Shown here: in pieces, positions 43,259 through 52,415 of the stretch | Layout of the letters: every line of letters starts with the position of its first letter | Position numbering within the stretch: position 1 is the stretch's first letter | Source: an uncultured Granulosicoccaceae bacterium | GTDB lineage: Bacteria > Pseudomonadota > Gammaproteobacteria > Granulosicoccales > Granulosicoccaceae | Direction of reading: 5' to 3' | DNA: 64,000 nt | NCBI GenBank assembly: GCA_938035525.1 | Contig: CALHOI010000038.1 | Location: forward strand, 1 to 64,000 | Notes under the pieces: model-generated | Databases searched by the model: none | Told to the model about the DNA's origin: nothing | What the model saw: the letters and a program-made list of their open reading frames with translations, nothing else | Translations under genes and position numbers: made by a program

Positions 43259-45430
43259 TTACGCGGGCTGCAAATTGGCATAGGCCACCACCAGCCATTT
43301 ATTACCGGCATCCTCAAAATTCACCTGCACCCGTGCTTGTTGCCCGCGACCTTCCTGGTCTAGCACCACACCCATACCAAACTTGCCGTGTTTAACCATT
43401 TGACCAATCTGGATACCGGTATCGCTCTCTTCCTGAAATCGCGGTGACTGCGAGGCGTTGTACACAGGCATACTGACATTCATACGGGGCCGAATTTCGT
43501 CGAGCAAATTAGATGGCAGTTCACCAACAAATTTAGAGGGCGGATTGTATTGATCGCGACCGTACAAGCGCCGTTGTTCGGCCATGGTCAGGTAGAGCTT
43601 TTTTTCAGCGCGCGTTATGCCAACATAACAAAGGCGTCGCTCTTCTTCGAGTTTAGCCGGGTCTTCAACGGAACGTTGATGAGGAAATAAACCTTGCTCC
43701 ATGCCGGCAAGGTATACCACTTGAAACTCCAAGCCTTTAGCTGAATGCAGTGTCATTAACTGAACTGCATCTTCTTCGGCATCTGCCTGCCCATCGCCAG
43801 ACTCAAGTGCGGCATGGGCAAGAAACTCATCGAGCACGTTAACTTCTGGGTCTTCGGTGTAGTTAAAAGCAAATGTTCGCGCAGCGTTACTGAGTTCTTC
43901 TATATTTTCAACCCGACTCTGACCTCGTTCCGATTGATCTTTTTTAAAGTGATCAAGCAAACCTGAGACTTCGCTTACCGTTTCAACCTGCTGATGAAGC
44001 GATTGATCGGCAATCGTTTCGCTCATGGTTTCAATCATGGCTATAAATTTATTAACCGCTGTTGCGGCACGCGCTGTGAGTCCGTTGTTTTTTACCAGAG
44101 CCTGCGAGGCTTCCCACATGGAACAATTAGCATCGCGTGCATAAACACGAATTTGCGCAACGGTCTTATCACCGATGCCACGTGTTGGCTGGTTAATGAC
44201 ACGCTCAAATGACACATCGTCTAAATGATGCGATACCAACCTTAAATACGCTAGCGCGTCTTTGATTTCTGCACGTTCAAAATACCTTAAACCACCATAC
44301 ACCCGGTACTTGACGCCCGCTGCTACCAAGTATTCTTCAATAACGCGAGACTGCGCATTAGAGCGATACAACACGGCGCAATCTTTTCGTCGGCCACCTT
44401 TGTCGCTCACATAGTCAAGAATAGATTCAACGATAAATCGAGCTTCATCGGTTTCGTTATAGGCGTTATACAAAGTGATTAATTCACCCTCGCCATCGGC
44501 AGTCCACAAGTTTTTCCCCAAACGCCCGCCGTTACAATCAATCAGCGCATTGGCTGCCTCAAGGATGTTGCCGCTGGAGCGATAGTTTTGTTCGAGGCGC
44601 ACAACCGATGCATCAGGGAAGTCTTTGTTGAAATTTAAAATATTCTCTACCCGCGCACCGCGCCAGGCATAAATTGACTGATCATCATCGCCCACTGCAA
44701 ACACGCTGCCCGTGTCGCCCGCCAACAACCTTACCCAAGCGTACTGAATAGCATTGGTGTCTTGAAACTCATCGATTAACAAGTGCTGATAACGTTGTCT
44801 GAAATGCGTTAGCAAAGCGTCGTTATCGCGCAGGGTTTCAAGCGCCCTTAACAACAACTCGGCAAAATCCACTGCACCAGCGCGTTCGCAGGCGCTCTCA
44901 TAAGCTGTATAGATACGAACATACTGCGCCGTGGTTGCGTCTTGCTGATCATCGACGTGTTGTGGTCGTCTACCTTCGTCTTTGTGACCGTTGATAAACC
45001 ACTGCACTTGTTTAGGGGGGTAATGTGCTTCGTCGAGTTCGAGGCTTCTTAAGGTTCTTTTAACCAACCGCAATTGATCATCAGAATCCAGAATTTGAAA
45101 TGCCTGAGGCAAGCCTGCCTCTTTCCAATGCTGGCGAAGGAAGCGATGGGAAATTCCATGAAAAGTACCCAACCACATGGAGGCGACATTCATACCCAGC
45201 AGGTGTTCGACCCGGTGCCGCATTTCGCGTGCGGCTTTGTTGGTAAACGTTACCGCCATGATGCCAAAAGGCGAAACCCCTTCAACACGGTTAAGCCAGG
45301 CAATGCGGTTAGTCAGCACACGCGTTTTACCGCTACCTGCTCCAGCAAGCACAAGAATGTGGCCCAATGGGGCCGTAACAGCCTCGCGCTGTGCAGAATT
45401 TAAGGAATCGATCAGGTCTGAGACATCCAT
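43259..45430 (-). CDS. uvrD: DNA helicase II UvrD
   Basis: 723 aa superfamily 1 3'-5' helicase of nucleotide excision and mismatch repair. Walker A GAGSGKT (30-36), the motif II block LLIDEFQDTN, GDDDQSIYAWRGA (motif III), LEQNYRSSGNILEAAN (motif IV), TLHSAKGLEFQVVYLAG (motif V) and YVGITRAEKKLYLT (motif VI). The C-terminal extension ends in a UvrD-type Tudor-like segment (KHGKFGMGVV). Full length. Confidence 0.98.
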   Translation of the reverse strand: MDVSDLIDSLNSAQREAVTAPLGHILVLAGAGSGKTRVLTNRIAWLNRVEGVSPFGIMAVTFTNKAAREMRHRVEHLLGMNVASMWLGTFHGISHRFLRQHWKEAGLPQAFQILDSDDQLRLVKRTLRSLELDEAHYPPKQVQWFINGHKDEGRRPQHVDDQQDATTAQYVRIYTAYESACERAGAVDFAELLLRALETLRDNDALLTHFRQRYQHLLIDEFQDTNAIQYAWVRLLAGDTGSVFAVGDDDQSIYAWRGARVENILNFNKDFPDASVVRLEQNYRSSGNILEAANALIDCNGGRLGKNLWTADGEGELITLYNAYNETDEARFIVESILDYVSDKGGRRKDCAVLYRSNAQSRVIEEYLVAAGVKYRVYGGLRYFERAEIKDALAYLRLVSHHLDDVSFERVINQPTRGIGDKTVAQIRVYARDANCSMWEASQALVKNNGLTARAATAVNKFIAMIETMSETIADQSLHQQVETVSEVSGLLDHFKKDQSERGQSRVENIEELSNAARTFAFNYTEDPEVNVLDEFLAHAALESGDGQADAEEDAVQLMTLHSAKGLEFQVVYLAGMEQGLFPHQRSVEDPAKLEEERRLCYVGITRAEKKLYLTMAEQRRLYGRDQYNPPSKFVGELPSNLLDEIRPRMNVSMPVYNASQSPRFQEESDTGIQIGQMVKHGKFGMGVVLDQEGRGQQARVQVNFEDAGNKWLVVAYANLQPA

Positions 45431-45549
45431 GGCTCATGGTAACAATGCAGCTCAATTAACGCAGCATTCTACACAGAATAATTGTTGCGCTAACTGGCAC
45501 CAAGGGTGGCGCCTGGCATTAGAAAAATAACCAGGCTGATACGACGGAT

Positions 45550-45861
45550 TTACTCGGCTGGCTTCCATAGACCCTGGAATGCTTCCAGGTCTTTATCTTC
45601 AATTCGGCCCTTGGCGTATAAGGCATTCAGGGCATCTTCATCTAAGGTTTGCTCAGCACCCGATTCATCGATGTACTGCCAGGCACCGTAAATGCCCATC
45701 AGGAATAAGGTCTCAAGGATATCCCCAATACGCACTGCATGCTCGTTGGCATAGCCGCGCAAATCCTGCATGGTCAATGCTTCCTGTTTACGTTCGAATT
45801 CGCCGTACAGCAAACTTGAAATACCTTCGTCCCACAACGGTTCTGCTAGCTGTTCTTGCAT
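45550..45861 (-). CDS. Small acidic protein, unknown function
   Basis: 103 aa, acidic, mostly helical, with LRGYANEHAVRIGDILETLFLMGIYGAWQYID in the middle as the only distinctive block (no more than a helical hydrophobic patch). No signal. GGTAGAATCA precedes the ATG. Convergent-side neighbour of uvrD with 119 bases between; family not recognised but looks like a genuine conserved gene. Confidence 0.65.
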   Translation of the reverse strand: MQEQLAEPLWDEGISSLLYGEFERKQEALTMQDLRGYANEHAVRIGDILETLFLMGIYGAWQYIDESGAEQTLDEDALNALYAKGRIEDKDLEAFQGLWKPAE

Positions 45862-46005
45862 TTGATTCTACCCAACATGGATTTCTTCAAAACCGATGCA
45901 AAGTCGTTGCCAGAGCAGCAAATAACGTCCAATACAGCAACAAATAATGGTCAATTTCAATTAAATGCTGCTTTAGCGCCAGAATTGACCAGACCAGCGG
46001 CGCGT

Positions 46006-46650
46006 TTACATGGAATTACGCAACTCGTCGTAAGACACCATCACACACGATTGATATGCCGGGCGGGTGCTAAGAAGCTCGTAGTATCGTCGTAGATTGT
46101 TTAAAGGTGCTCGATTTAGCGCGATGTCGTAATAGCGATAAAGTACATGGCCCAACTGAATGTCTGCCAGTGTTAAATGCTCTGATGCCAGATACGGTGT
46201 TGTTGCCAAACGCTCATCGGCAATTCGTAAATATTTCTCTAGCAGACTGAGCGCAGCTGCGATTTGATCTGGCTGACGTTTTGACTCAGGCATACGCACC
46301 AATGGCCAAAACAACGGGCCGGTAAAATTTAAGGCGACGTTTATTTTTGACCACTCTGCCCACATGTCAATTTGCGCACGCGCAGCGGGATTGCCTGGCC
46401 AAAAATGTTCATGCCCGTATTGGCCACCCAAGTACCGAAGAATTGCACCAGACTCATACATCGGCAACTGGTCGGTGTCTTGTATGGTTGGTATTGTGCC
46501 ATTAGGGTTCATCGCCAAATATTCATTGGTATCGACAACGCCATAAACAAAGCCTGCATCAATTTGCTTATACGGTATGTCAAGCTCATGCAAACACCAG
46601 CGCACCACTTGTACGTTCGACGATGATCCCCTACCCCAAAGTTTCAGCAT
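46006..46650 (-). CDS. Glutathione S-transferase family protein
   Basis: 214 aa. N-terminal thioredoxin-like domain (1-about 80) with WGRGSSSNVQVVRWCLHEL at the glutathione-activating position and the MNPNGTIPTIQD cis-Pro loop and YESGAILRYLG; C-terminal helical domain with LTLADIQLGHVLYR. Conjugates or reduces electrophiles with glutathione in related enzymes; substrate unknown. It lies close to the second phosphoesterase in the same direction. Confidence 0.93.
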   Translation of the reverse strand: MLKLWGRGSSSNVQVVRWCLHELDIPYKQIDAGFVYGVVDTNEYLAMNPNGTIPTIQDTDQLPMYESGAILRYLGGQYGHEHFWPGNPAARAQIDMWAEWSKINVALNFTGPLFWPLVRMPESKRQPDQIAAALSLLEKYLRIADERLATTPYLASEHLTLADIQLGHVLYRYYDIALNRAPLNNLRRYYELLSTRPAYQSCVMVSYDELRNSM

Positions 46651-46685
46651 CTTTTTCTCCCGTCTACCGGTACTTAAGGAATTAA

Positions 46686-47663
46686 CTATAGCCTCTTTGA
46701 CCTACTACCCTGAGCATTATATTTGGTCAGAATGTGGATGGTAACTTCAGGAGGGCAAAAGAATCTCGCCTCAACAACAGACACGCCCGCCCCAACAGAC
46801 GTGTAACCACGCATCCCGTTGTGGCTCCATTGCCCGCTATTCACATAACGCGGAAAACTTTTACTGGTTTTAATGGGGATAGCACTCGGCAAGCAGATCT
46901 GCCCACCGTGCGTGTGTCCACAAAGATACGCATCAAAACCCGCTTTAGCACCCTGCTGATATAAATGCGGCGAGTGGGCTAACAACACACTGGCTGATGA
47001 TGACTTTATTGGACGTTGACTCAATGCAAAGCCCAGGTTGTCCAACTTATAGTAGCTAGGATCATCCACACCAACAAAAGTCAGTTCCTTGTTGTCCCTA
47101 CTAACAACAAATGATTCGTTAAGCAACACCGTTATACCCAAAGATTCCATGACGGGCACCATTTGAATAGAATCGTGATTGCCTAAAATTGCCACCGTGT
47201 CGCATGAGAGCATTTGTCTTATTTTGGTAAGCCCGGCTAACGCGTTTTCCAAAGGGCCAAAACTGCGGAAACGATAATCCCCAGTTAAAACACACAAGTC
47301 ACAATCGATATCTTGAATTGTCTTAAACAATGCATCAGAAATGGCATTTGACTGATTGAAATGCGGGTCGCTGATTTGCAGTATTCGAAAACCTTCAAAG
47401 CTCTCGGGTAAATCTTTAATGGGCAACCGGTGGATTTTTTTGTGGATGTTGGCGGCATTGTTTGCGCCAATGTGCTTAAACCCAGAACATGTCAGCGCGC
47501 ACTGAATTAATCGACGGGGTACAAACCAGCGTTGGTAGCCACTAGTCTCTTGTTTGGTTAATAACGCAGCCTTGGCATCTTCTTTTGCCAGCCGTGCGTC
47601 AATGAAATTTGGGGGGAATCTGGATTGATTCGTGAGCATCCAGTGATTAAACGTATCACTCAC
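46686..47663 (-). CDS. Metallophosphoesterase, YkuE/YaeI-like
   Basis: 325 aa. Metal-site motifs: ILQISDPHF (about residue 93), LTGDYRF (about 125), ILGNHDS (about 158), LLAHSPHL and CGHTHGGQICLP. Relatives of the YkuE/YaeI type act on phosphodiesters or UDP-linked lipids at the membrane. The N-terminal 85 residues have no clear membrane helix. Substrate unknown. Confidence 0.88.
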   Translation of the reverse strand: MSDTFNHWMLTNQSRFPPNFIDARLAKEDAKAALLTKQETSGYQRWFVPRRLIQCALTCSGFKHIGANNAANIHKKIHRLPIKDLPESFEGFRILQISDPHFNQSNAISDALFKTIQDIDCDLCVLTGDYRFRSFGPLENALAGLTKIRQMLSCDTVAILGNHDSIQMVPVMESLGITVLLNESFVVSRDNKELTFVGVDDPSYYKLDNLGFALSQRPIKSSSASVLLAHSPHLYQQGAKAGFDAYLCGHTHGGQICLPSAIPIKTSKSFPRYVNSGQWSHNGMRGYTSVGAGVSVVEARFFCPPEVTIHILTKYNAQGSRSKRL

Positions 47664-47690
47664 AATAGTCTGTTAGCTTAAAACTACAAT

Positions 47691-47749
47691 CTACCCGGCC
47701 CGACCAACAAGAGTCGATTTAATGTGACTCAAGCCGTCGAACCGGGCAG
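47691..47749 (-). terminator. Long stem-loop downstream of the GT-repeat lipoprotein gene
   Basis: Arms at 47691-47704 and 47736-47749 pair over 14 positions with an inner 5-bp stem (47711-47715 with 47726-47730). The three non-Watson-Crick positions are G-U wobbles only in RNA from the minus strand, which points to the upstream lipoprotein gene (stop at 47799) as the transcript. A weak U-rich tail follows. Probably its terminator. Confidence 0.6.
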
Positions 47750-47798
47750 TTATGGTTTTACTTCTTATTCAAAGCGAGTTTTAACTTTAAACCGCAAG

Positions 47799-48497
47799 TT
47801 ACTCGAAACCGCAAAGCTGTAGGTCAGTAAACGTAATGCCTACTGCAGGGCTGAAATCCATAACCAAAGGTTCAATCGTTACAGTAACAGTACTTCCACT
47901 TTGCGTTATTGAGAATGAATCACCAACAGCATCTTCAAAATTTCCACCGCCAGTTGAAACGATAGGGGTAACAACGATAGGCTCGATGCAGTTGAGGTCG
48001 GTATCGAGAAGCATCAAAATAAACGACAATCGGTTATCGTCGAGCTGCCCGATATCCAGGTAACCAAAACCCGGAGGTACTGCAACGGCAGGCTCGGTAT
48101 CGTTGGTTAAATCAAGCCGGTCCAGTTGATAAAAACCGATCAGACTGGATGAGTTGTCTATTGGGCCACCCGTATCTCCACCAGTTCCACCAGTTACTGT
48201 TCCGGTGCCACCTGTGCCTGTACCACCAGTTACTGTTCCGGTACCACCAGTGCCTGTGCCACCGGTTACTGTTCCAGTGCCACCAGTGCCAGTACCGCCA
48301 GTGCCAGTACCGCCAGTGCCTGTGCCACCAGTGCCACCGGTCGCCGTACCAGCCGTTGTTTCATTGATAAAGGGGCCAGAGGTAGTACCGCCGTCACCGT
48401 CACCGCTCGACGAACAACTTGCCAACAAGACGACGGAAGCCACACAAGCCAACATTGTCAAACTACGTTCTTTAGTGATTAATCCGTTTCTTAACAT
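47799..48497 (-). CDS. Lipoprotein with a Gly-Thr-Val repeat linker
   Basis: 232 aa. Signal and lipobox near VLLASC (about residues 23-28) in the SSSGDGDGG context. Residues about 45-110 are a low-complexity linker with a 12-residue period (TVTGGTGTGGTG repeated about three times). The C-terminal domain of about 120 aa is beta-rich (YLDIGQLDDNRLSFILMLL, VTVTIEPLVMDF). Family not recognised. The lipid anchor and flexible linker suggest display of the C-terminal domain from the outer membrane. Confidence 0.78.
   Translation of the reverse strand: MLRNGLITKERSLTMLACVASVVLLASCSSSGDGDGGTTSGPFINETTAGTATGGTGGTGTGGTGTGGTGTGGTGTVTGGTGTGGTGTVTGGTGTGGTGTVTGGTGGDTGGPIDNSSSLIGFYQLDRLDLTNDTEPAVAVPPGFGYLDIGQLDDNRLSFILMLLDTDLNCIEPIVVTPIVSTGGGNFEDAVGDSFSITQSGSTVTVTIEPLVMDFSPAVGITFTDLQLCGFE
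48177..48350 (-). repeat. Coding 36-bp repeats (12-aa period) in the lipoprotein linker
   Basis: About three copies of a 12-residue Gly/Thr/Val unit plus shorter Gly-Thr-Gly units. Synonymous codon variation between copies shows they are not a very recent duplication. The reverse strand is open too but encodes only a Pro-Val shadow. Confidence 0.85.
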
Positions 48498-48953
48498 AGA
48501 TATTTCCCTCCCGAGAAATTTAATTTTTTATTCAATTGGGCTGAACACAGCAGGGAAATCCATCCAGAATGTCCTTGTGCTAAGTGTCCCTCGAATTCCC
48601 ATTAACGACCTTCCTTCACAGCAAGCCGGGTAAAGCGCTCCAAGGGGATAGCACCGCTAACAAAGCCTTCTTGCAGTCGTACAAATTATCAAAAATACAC
48701 ACACAAGTCTAAGTCGTAGATCAGAAATGTGAGTCTGCCGACTTTAAACATGACTCATGTCGTACAGCACAAACCACTTTGAACGTAGGCGAATTCTAAT
48801 TTCCTATACCAATGACTAGTATGGCTTTCGTCACATTTACCAACATGGGTGGTTCCGACACCTGAGTCCAAGACCGAGTAAATCGTTCATGGGCTCCTGC
48901 TCGGTGACGTTAACGCACACCACACAGGTTTTTAACAAAGTGCGACCGACAAT
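48498..48953. other. Intergenic region between the lipoprotein and ubiB genes
   Basis: 456 bp with no gene I can support. The lipoprotein ribosome site (GGGAGGG, 48510-48516) lies at the left end, so its promoter should be within the next 150 bases, but I cannot pick -35/-10 boxes with confidence. ubiB ends at the right edge. Confidence 0.5.
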
Positions 48954-50603
48954 TCAGGTGCGACCAAACAGGCCTCGTAGCAATAGGGCTAAACCAGAGA
49001 GTCCTACCAGCCAACTCCACCAAGGCACACCCGCACCTTGCACAACATGCGCGCTACCAAACAGTGACGCAACCACAGTCAGCACTGCACCCACTATGGT
49101 GTACCGCAGCAACCGGGATTCGGCTACACCGCTGCGGGGCTTTGCTTGATGAAAAGCATTTTTATTATTGGCTGCCGACTTTTGACTTTGCATATAGTCG
49201 TGTACCAGCATTGGCATATAAGGCATGGCATCCAGAACTAACGGTGCTTGCTCTATGAAGCGCCTGGCAATAGCTTTAGGGCCACGTTTCTCTTTAACCC
49301 AGTCTTCCAGATAAGGTTTGCCTGTGGCCCACAAATCCAGCTCGGGGTACAGTTGACGACCCAGCCCCTCAATGTTTAAAAGCGTCTTTTGCAATAGCAC
49401 CAGTTGCGGTTGTACTTCCATTTCAAACCGGCGGGCAGTTTGAAATAATTGCAAAAGCACATTGCCGAATGATATTTCGGCCAATGGCTTTTCAAAAATG
49501 GGTCCGCACACTGAGCGTATAGCCGCTTCAAAATCACTGACGCGAGTGTCTGCCGGAACCCAGCCTGAGTCCACATGCAGTTGAGCTACACGCCGAAAGT
49601 CTGACCGAAAGAATGCCAGCATGTTCTCACCAAGGTAGGTTAAGTCTTCGTCGGTTAACGAACCGACTATGCCAAAGTCAACAGACAAAAATTTCGGATA
49701 GGCCGGATTCTCGGCAGACACAAAAATGTTGCCCGGGTGCATATCGGCATGAAAAAAATTGTGTGTAAACAGCTGGGTATAAAATATCTCGACGGCGTGT
49801 TCGGCGAGTTTGCGCATATCCATATTAATGGCATGCATAGCCTCGACATCGCGTATGGGGATACCGTGAATGCGTTCCATGACCAACACGTTGGTTCGAG
49901 TAAAGTCCCAGTGGATTTCTGGTACGTAAAGCAGGTCTGAGTCTTTAAAGTTGTTTCTGAATACCACGCCATTAGAGGCTTCGTTAATCAGATTAAGTTC
50001 GTTATGAATGGTGTGGTCGTATTCGGTTACCACATCCCGAGGCCGCAACCGTTTAGCATCGGGTAACGACACTGCTGCCATGTCGGCCAGCATGTACATT
50101 AAGGCCACATCACGATCAATGAGTTTTTCGATACCTGGTCTGAGCACCTTAACCACAACCGATGAGCCGTCTTTTAAGACGGCGCCATGTACCTGTGCAA
50201 CCGATGCCGATGCCATGGGGCCAGGCTCAAACTCTGCAAAAAGATTTTCAATAGAATCGCCAAAAGCGGCTTCTATTGTCTCTTTTGCTAATTCATTGGA
50301 AAAAGGTGGCACCTTATCTTGCAACAGGGCTAACTCATCCCCTATGTCATCTGGGAGCAAGTCGCGACGCGTTGATAACATTTGACCCAGTTTGACAAAA
50401 ACCGGGCCCAGCTCTTCAAGGGCTAGCCGTATACGCTGTCCGCGCGGCAGTTGTCGAGTTTCAGAATTTAGCCATCGCGTGGGAGACAATACGAACACGT
50501 GTCTTAGTAAATCTACACGTGTGTCTTTGAGGAAAAGTTCATCAAGGCCATACTTGACCATGACACGCTCAATCGTTAAAAGCCTCGACAGGCGTGTAAT
50601 CAT
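48954..50603 (-). CDS. ubiB: Ubiquinone biosynthesis kinase-like protein UbiB
   Basis: 549 aa ABC1/ADCK atypical kinase-like ATPase required for ubiquinone synthesis. Seen: ELGPVFVKLGQMLSTRRDLLP (the KxGQ motif), MASASVAQVHGAVLKDG (Ala-rich loop), VVVKVLRPG, ELNLINEASNG, HADMHPGNIF and VDFGIVG. Two hydrophobic segments at the C-terminus (AVLTVVASLFGSAHV and WWSWLVGLSGLALLLRGLF) anchor it to the membrane. Starts by ATGA overlap with ubiJ. Confidence 0.97.
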   Translation of the reverse strand: MITRLSRLLTIERVMVKYGLDELFLKDTRVDLLRHVFVLSPTRWLNSETRQLPRGQRIRLALEELGPVFVKLGQMLSTRRDLLPDDIGDELALLQDKVPPFSNELAKETIEAAFGDSIENLFAEFEPGPMASASVAQVHGAVLKDGSSVVVKVLRPGIEKLIDRDVALMYMLADMAAVSLPDAKRLRPRDVVTEYDHTIHNELNLINEASNGVVFRNNFKDSDLLYVPEIHWDFTRTNVLVMERIHGIPIRDVEAMHAINMDMRKLAEHAVEIFYTQLFTHNFFHADMHPGNIFVSAENPAYPKFLSVDFGIVGSLTDEDLTYLGENMLAFFRSDFRRVAQLHVDSGWVPADTRVSDFEAAIRSVCGPIFEKPLAEISFGNVLLQLFQTARRFEMEVQPQLVLLQKTLLNIEGLGRQLYPELDLWATGKPYLEDWVKEKRGPKAIARRFIEQAPLVLDAMPYMPMLVHDYMQSQKSAANNKNAFHQAKPRSGVAESRLLRYTIVGAVLTVVASLFGSAHVVQGAGVPWWSWLVGLSGLALLLRGLFGRT

Positions 50604-51223
50604 GTTGAGGCGCTATTCTTTTCTAAAAGACTGAGTCTGGCTATTAGCCTATCGGTTTGCTCGCGCAGCTGATCAACCTCTGTTCCGAAACGTTTAATTT
50701 CGGTGTTCGGTGCCAGAACTTGCGCTTCTTCTTGCAGGTACTCGCTGGTATTGCGCTTCATACTTTGTGAGGTATCAGCAAACCAGGCACCCAGGGAGGA
50801 ACCGATACGACCCAGTTGATGGGCCACGGCATCGCCGGTGATGGGCGCAATAAGGTCTTCAAGGTCGATATCAATTTGGCCAATAATATTGCGCAACGAC
50901 TCACCGGTTTGCAGGTCGCCGCTTAATTTAACCGCACCGGTATACAAGGCATCGTTTGCGGTTCGAAGCGACAGTAAGTCGGTGGCACTGCCGCGAATAA
51001 TAGTGTCGGGCGTATCATCGAAGTGGCCGGCAACGTCTACTTTTTCATCAATGACAATTAAATGGAAACTCACCGAAGGTGAAGTGACTTCGACTCTGAT
51101 AACTTTTCCATTGATGGCAGACAATGCACTCTTTGTATGCGGATCGAGTTGCAAAACAGTGGCAATGCCCTGTTCAATGGCAAACGCCAGCGGTAAAGGC
51201 AGATTATTAACAGTACGCGTCAT
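50600..51223 (-). CDS. ubiJ: Ubiquinone biosynthesis accessory factor UbiJ (SCP2 domain)
   Basis: 207 aa from the ATG at 51223; the frame continues 15 codons into ubiE, which is not expected. An N-terminal SCP2-type lipid-binding domain (about 10-110, with VTSPSVSFHLIVIDEKVDV and IIRGSATDLLSL) is followed by GDLQTGESLRNIIGQIDIDLED and a C-terminal coiled coil (EVDQLREQTDRLIARLSLLE). UbiJ holds ubiquinone intermediates in the soluble Ubi complex. Sits between ubiE and ubiB as in E. coli. Confidence 0.95.
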   Translation of the reverse strand: MTRTVNNLPLPLAFAIEQGIATVLQLDPHTKSALSAINGKVIRVEVTSPSVSFHLIVIDEKVDVAGHFDDTPDTIIRGSATDLLSLRTANDALYTGAVKLSGDLQTGESLRNIIGQIDIDLEDLIAPITGDAVAHQLGRIGSSLGAWFADTSQSMKRNTSEYLQEEAQVLAPNTEIKRFGTEVDQLREQTDRLIARLSLLEKNSAST

Positions 51224-51230
51224 GAAGGGA

Positions 51231-51977
51231 TCAGACCTTGAACCCTTTATGTAATGCCACAACTCCACCGGTCATATTGTGATAACTGGTTTTAAAGAAC
51301 CCAGCTGTGTCCATCATTTGTTTTAAGGTTTCCTGGTCGGGGTGCATACGAATTGATTCAGCTAAATAGCGGTAACTATCGGCATCGTTGGCAACCAGCT
51401 TGCCCATAAAAGGTAGCGCCGTAAATGAATAAGCATCGTATGCTTTACTTAGCAGGGGCAAGACCGGCTTGGAAAATTCCAACACCAATAAACGACCGCC
51501 CGGTTTTAGCACTCGATGCATTGACACCAGGGCTTTATCTTTGTCGGTGACGTTTCGCAACCCAAACGCAATGGTGATGCAATCAAAACTGTTGTCATCA
51601 AAAGGCAGCTCTTCAGCATTGGCCAAGGCATATTCAACGTTACCAACTATACCCTTATCGGTTAAGCGTTCTCGGCCAACACGCAACATTGATTCGTTTA
51701 TGTCTGCCAGTACAACCCGCCCTGACTGACCCACACGTCGTGAAAACTTGGCAGCCAGGTCACCCGTTCCGCCGGCTAAATCCAGAACATGCTGACCAGG
51801 ACGAACCGCTGATTGTTCTATGGTGTAACGCTTCCAGATTCGGTGTACACCAAACGACATTAAGTCGTTCATGACATCGTACTTTTCGGCTACCGAGTGG
51901 AACACCTCGCCAACCATACCCGCTTTGGCGTCGCTATTGACAGTCTGGTAACCGAAATGGGTTTTATCGTCTGCCAT
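51231..51977 (-). CDS. ubiE: Ubiquinone/menaquinone methyltransferase UbiE
   Basis: 248 aa SAM-dependent C-methyltransferase of quinone synthesis. Seen: [13 protein letters not shown]-like start (FGYQTV at 8-13), [24 protein letters not shown]-site [39 protein letters not shown] and LEFSKPV. 3 bases after the DUF971 gene. As no menaquinone genes are present, its visible role is ubiquinone. Confidence 0.98.
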   Translation of the reverse strand: MADDKTHFGYQTVNSDAKAGMVGEVFHSVAEKYDVMNDLMSFGVHRIWKRYTIEQSAVRPGQHVLDLAGGTGDLAAKFSRRVGQSGRVVLADINESMLRVGRERLTDKGIVGNVEYALANAEELPFDDNSFDCITIAFGLRNVTDKDKALVSMHRVLKPGGRLLVLEFSKPVLPLLSKAYDAYSFTALPFMGKLVANDADSYRYLAESIRMHPDQETLKQMMDTAGFFKTSYHNMTGGVVALHKGFKV

Positions 51978-51980
51978 ATC

Positions 51981-52343
51981 CTAACCCTGATTACCTTTGT
52001 GTTTATGGCCGGCATCACTCAGCGCCTGCAGGTATTTTGGCCAATTAACATTGTGCTCTTTACCGAGCTCGTACAAATAAGACCAGGTAAATATGCCCGT
52101 GTTATGACCATCGTCAAAATGCAGCTTTAACGCGTAGTTACCAGCCGGTTCAATTTTCTCGATACCGACATCTTCTTTTCCTACCTGCAGTTTTTCCTGA
52201 CCGGGGCCGTGCCCCTGGACTTCGGCCGATGGAGAAAACACACGAAGATACTCACACGATAAGTTACACGCGAAGCCATCATCAAAGCTGAGCTCCAACA
52301 CCCGGCTTTTTTGATGTAACTTTATTTCTGTTGGTCGAGTCAT
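51981..52343 (-). CDS. DUF971 protein (gamma-butyrobetaine hydroxylase N-terminal-like domain)
   Basis: About 120 aa from the ATG at 52343 (MTRPTEIKLHQKSRVLEL); a start at 52370 would add nine residues. Typical block: LELSFDDGFACNLSCEYLRVFSPSAEVQGHG, then NYALKLHFDDGHNTGIFTWSYLYELG. The family occurs as a free-standing protein between hslVU and ubiE in many gammaproteobacteria. Possibly iron-sulfur or zinc related; role not established. Confidence 0.92.
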   Translation of the reverse strand: MTRPTEIKLHQKSRVLELSFDDGFACNLSCEYLRVFSPSAEVQGHGPGQEKLQVGKEDVGIEKIEPAGNYALKLHFDDGHNTGIFTWSYLYELGKEHNVNWPKYLQALSDAGHKHKGNQG

Positions 52344-52415
52344 CGTTTTGCCTTTTCGCCCGTTTTGCACTTTTGCTGTGGGTGATGCATGTTATGGGTG
52401 ATACACAGTAAACAC

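Noticed and set aside
48154-48633. Plus-strand Pro-Val repeat ORF of 159 codons
   Set aside because: It is the reverse complement of the Gly/Thr-rich linker of the lipoprotein gene; it has no ribosome site and its residues outside the repeat are not protein-like.
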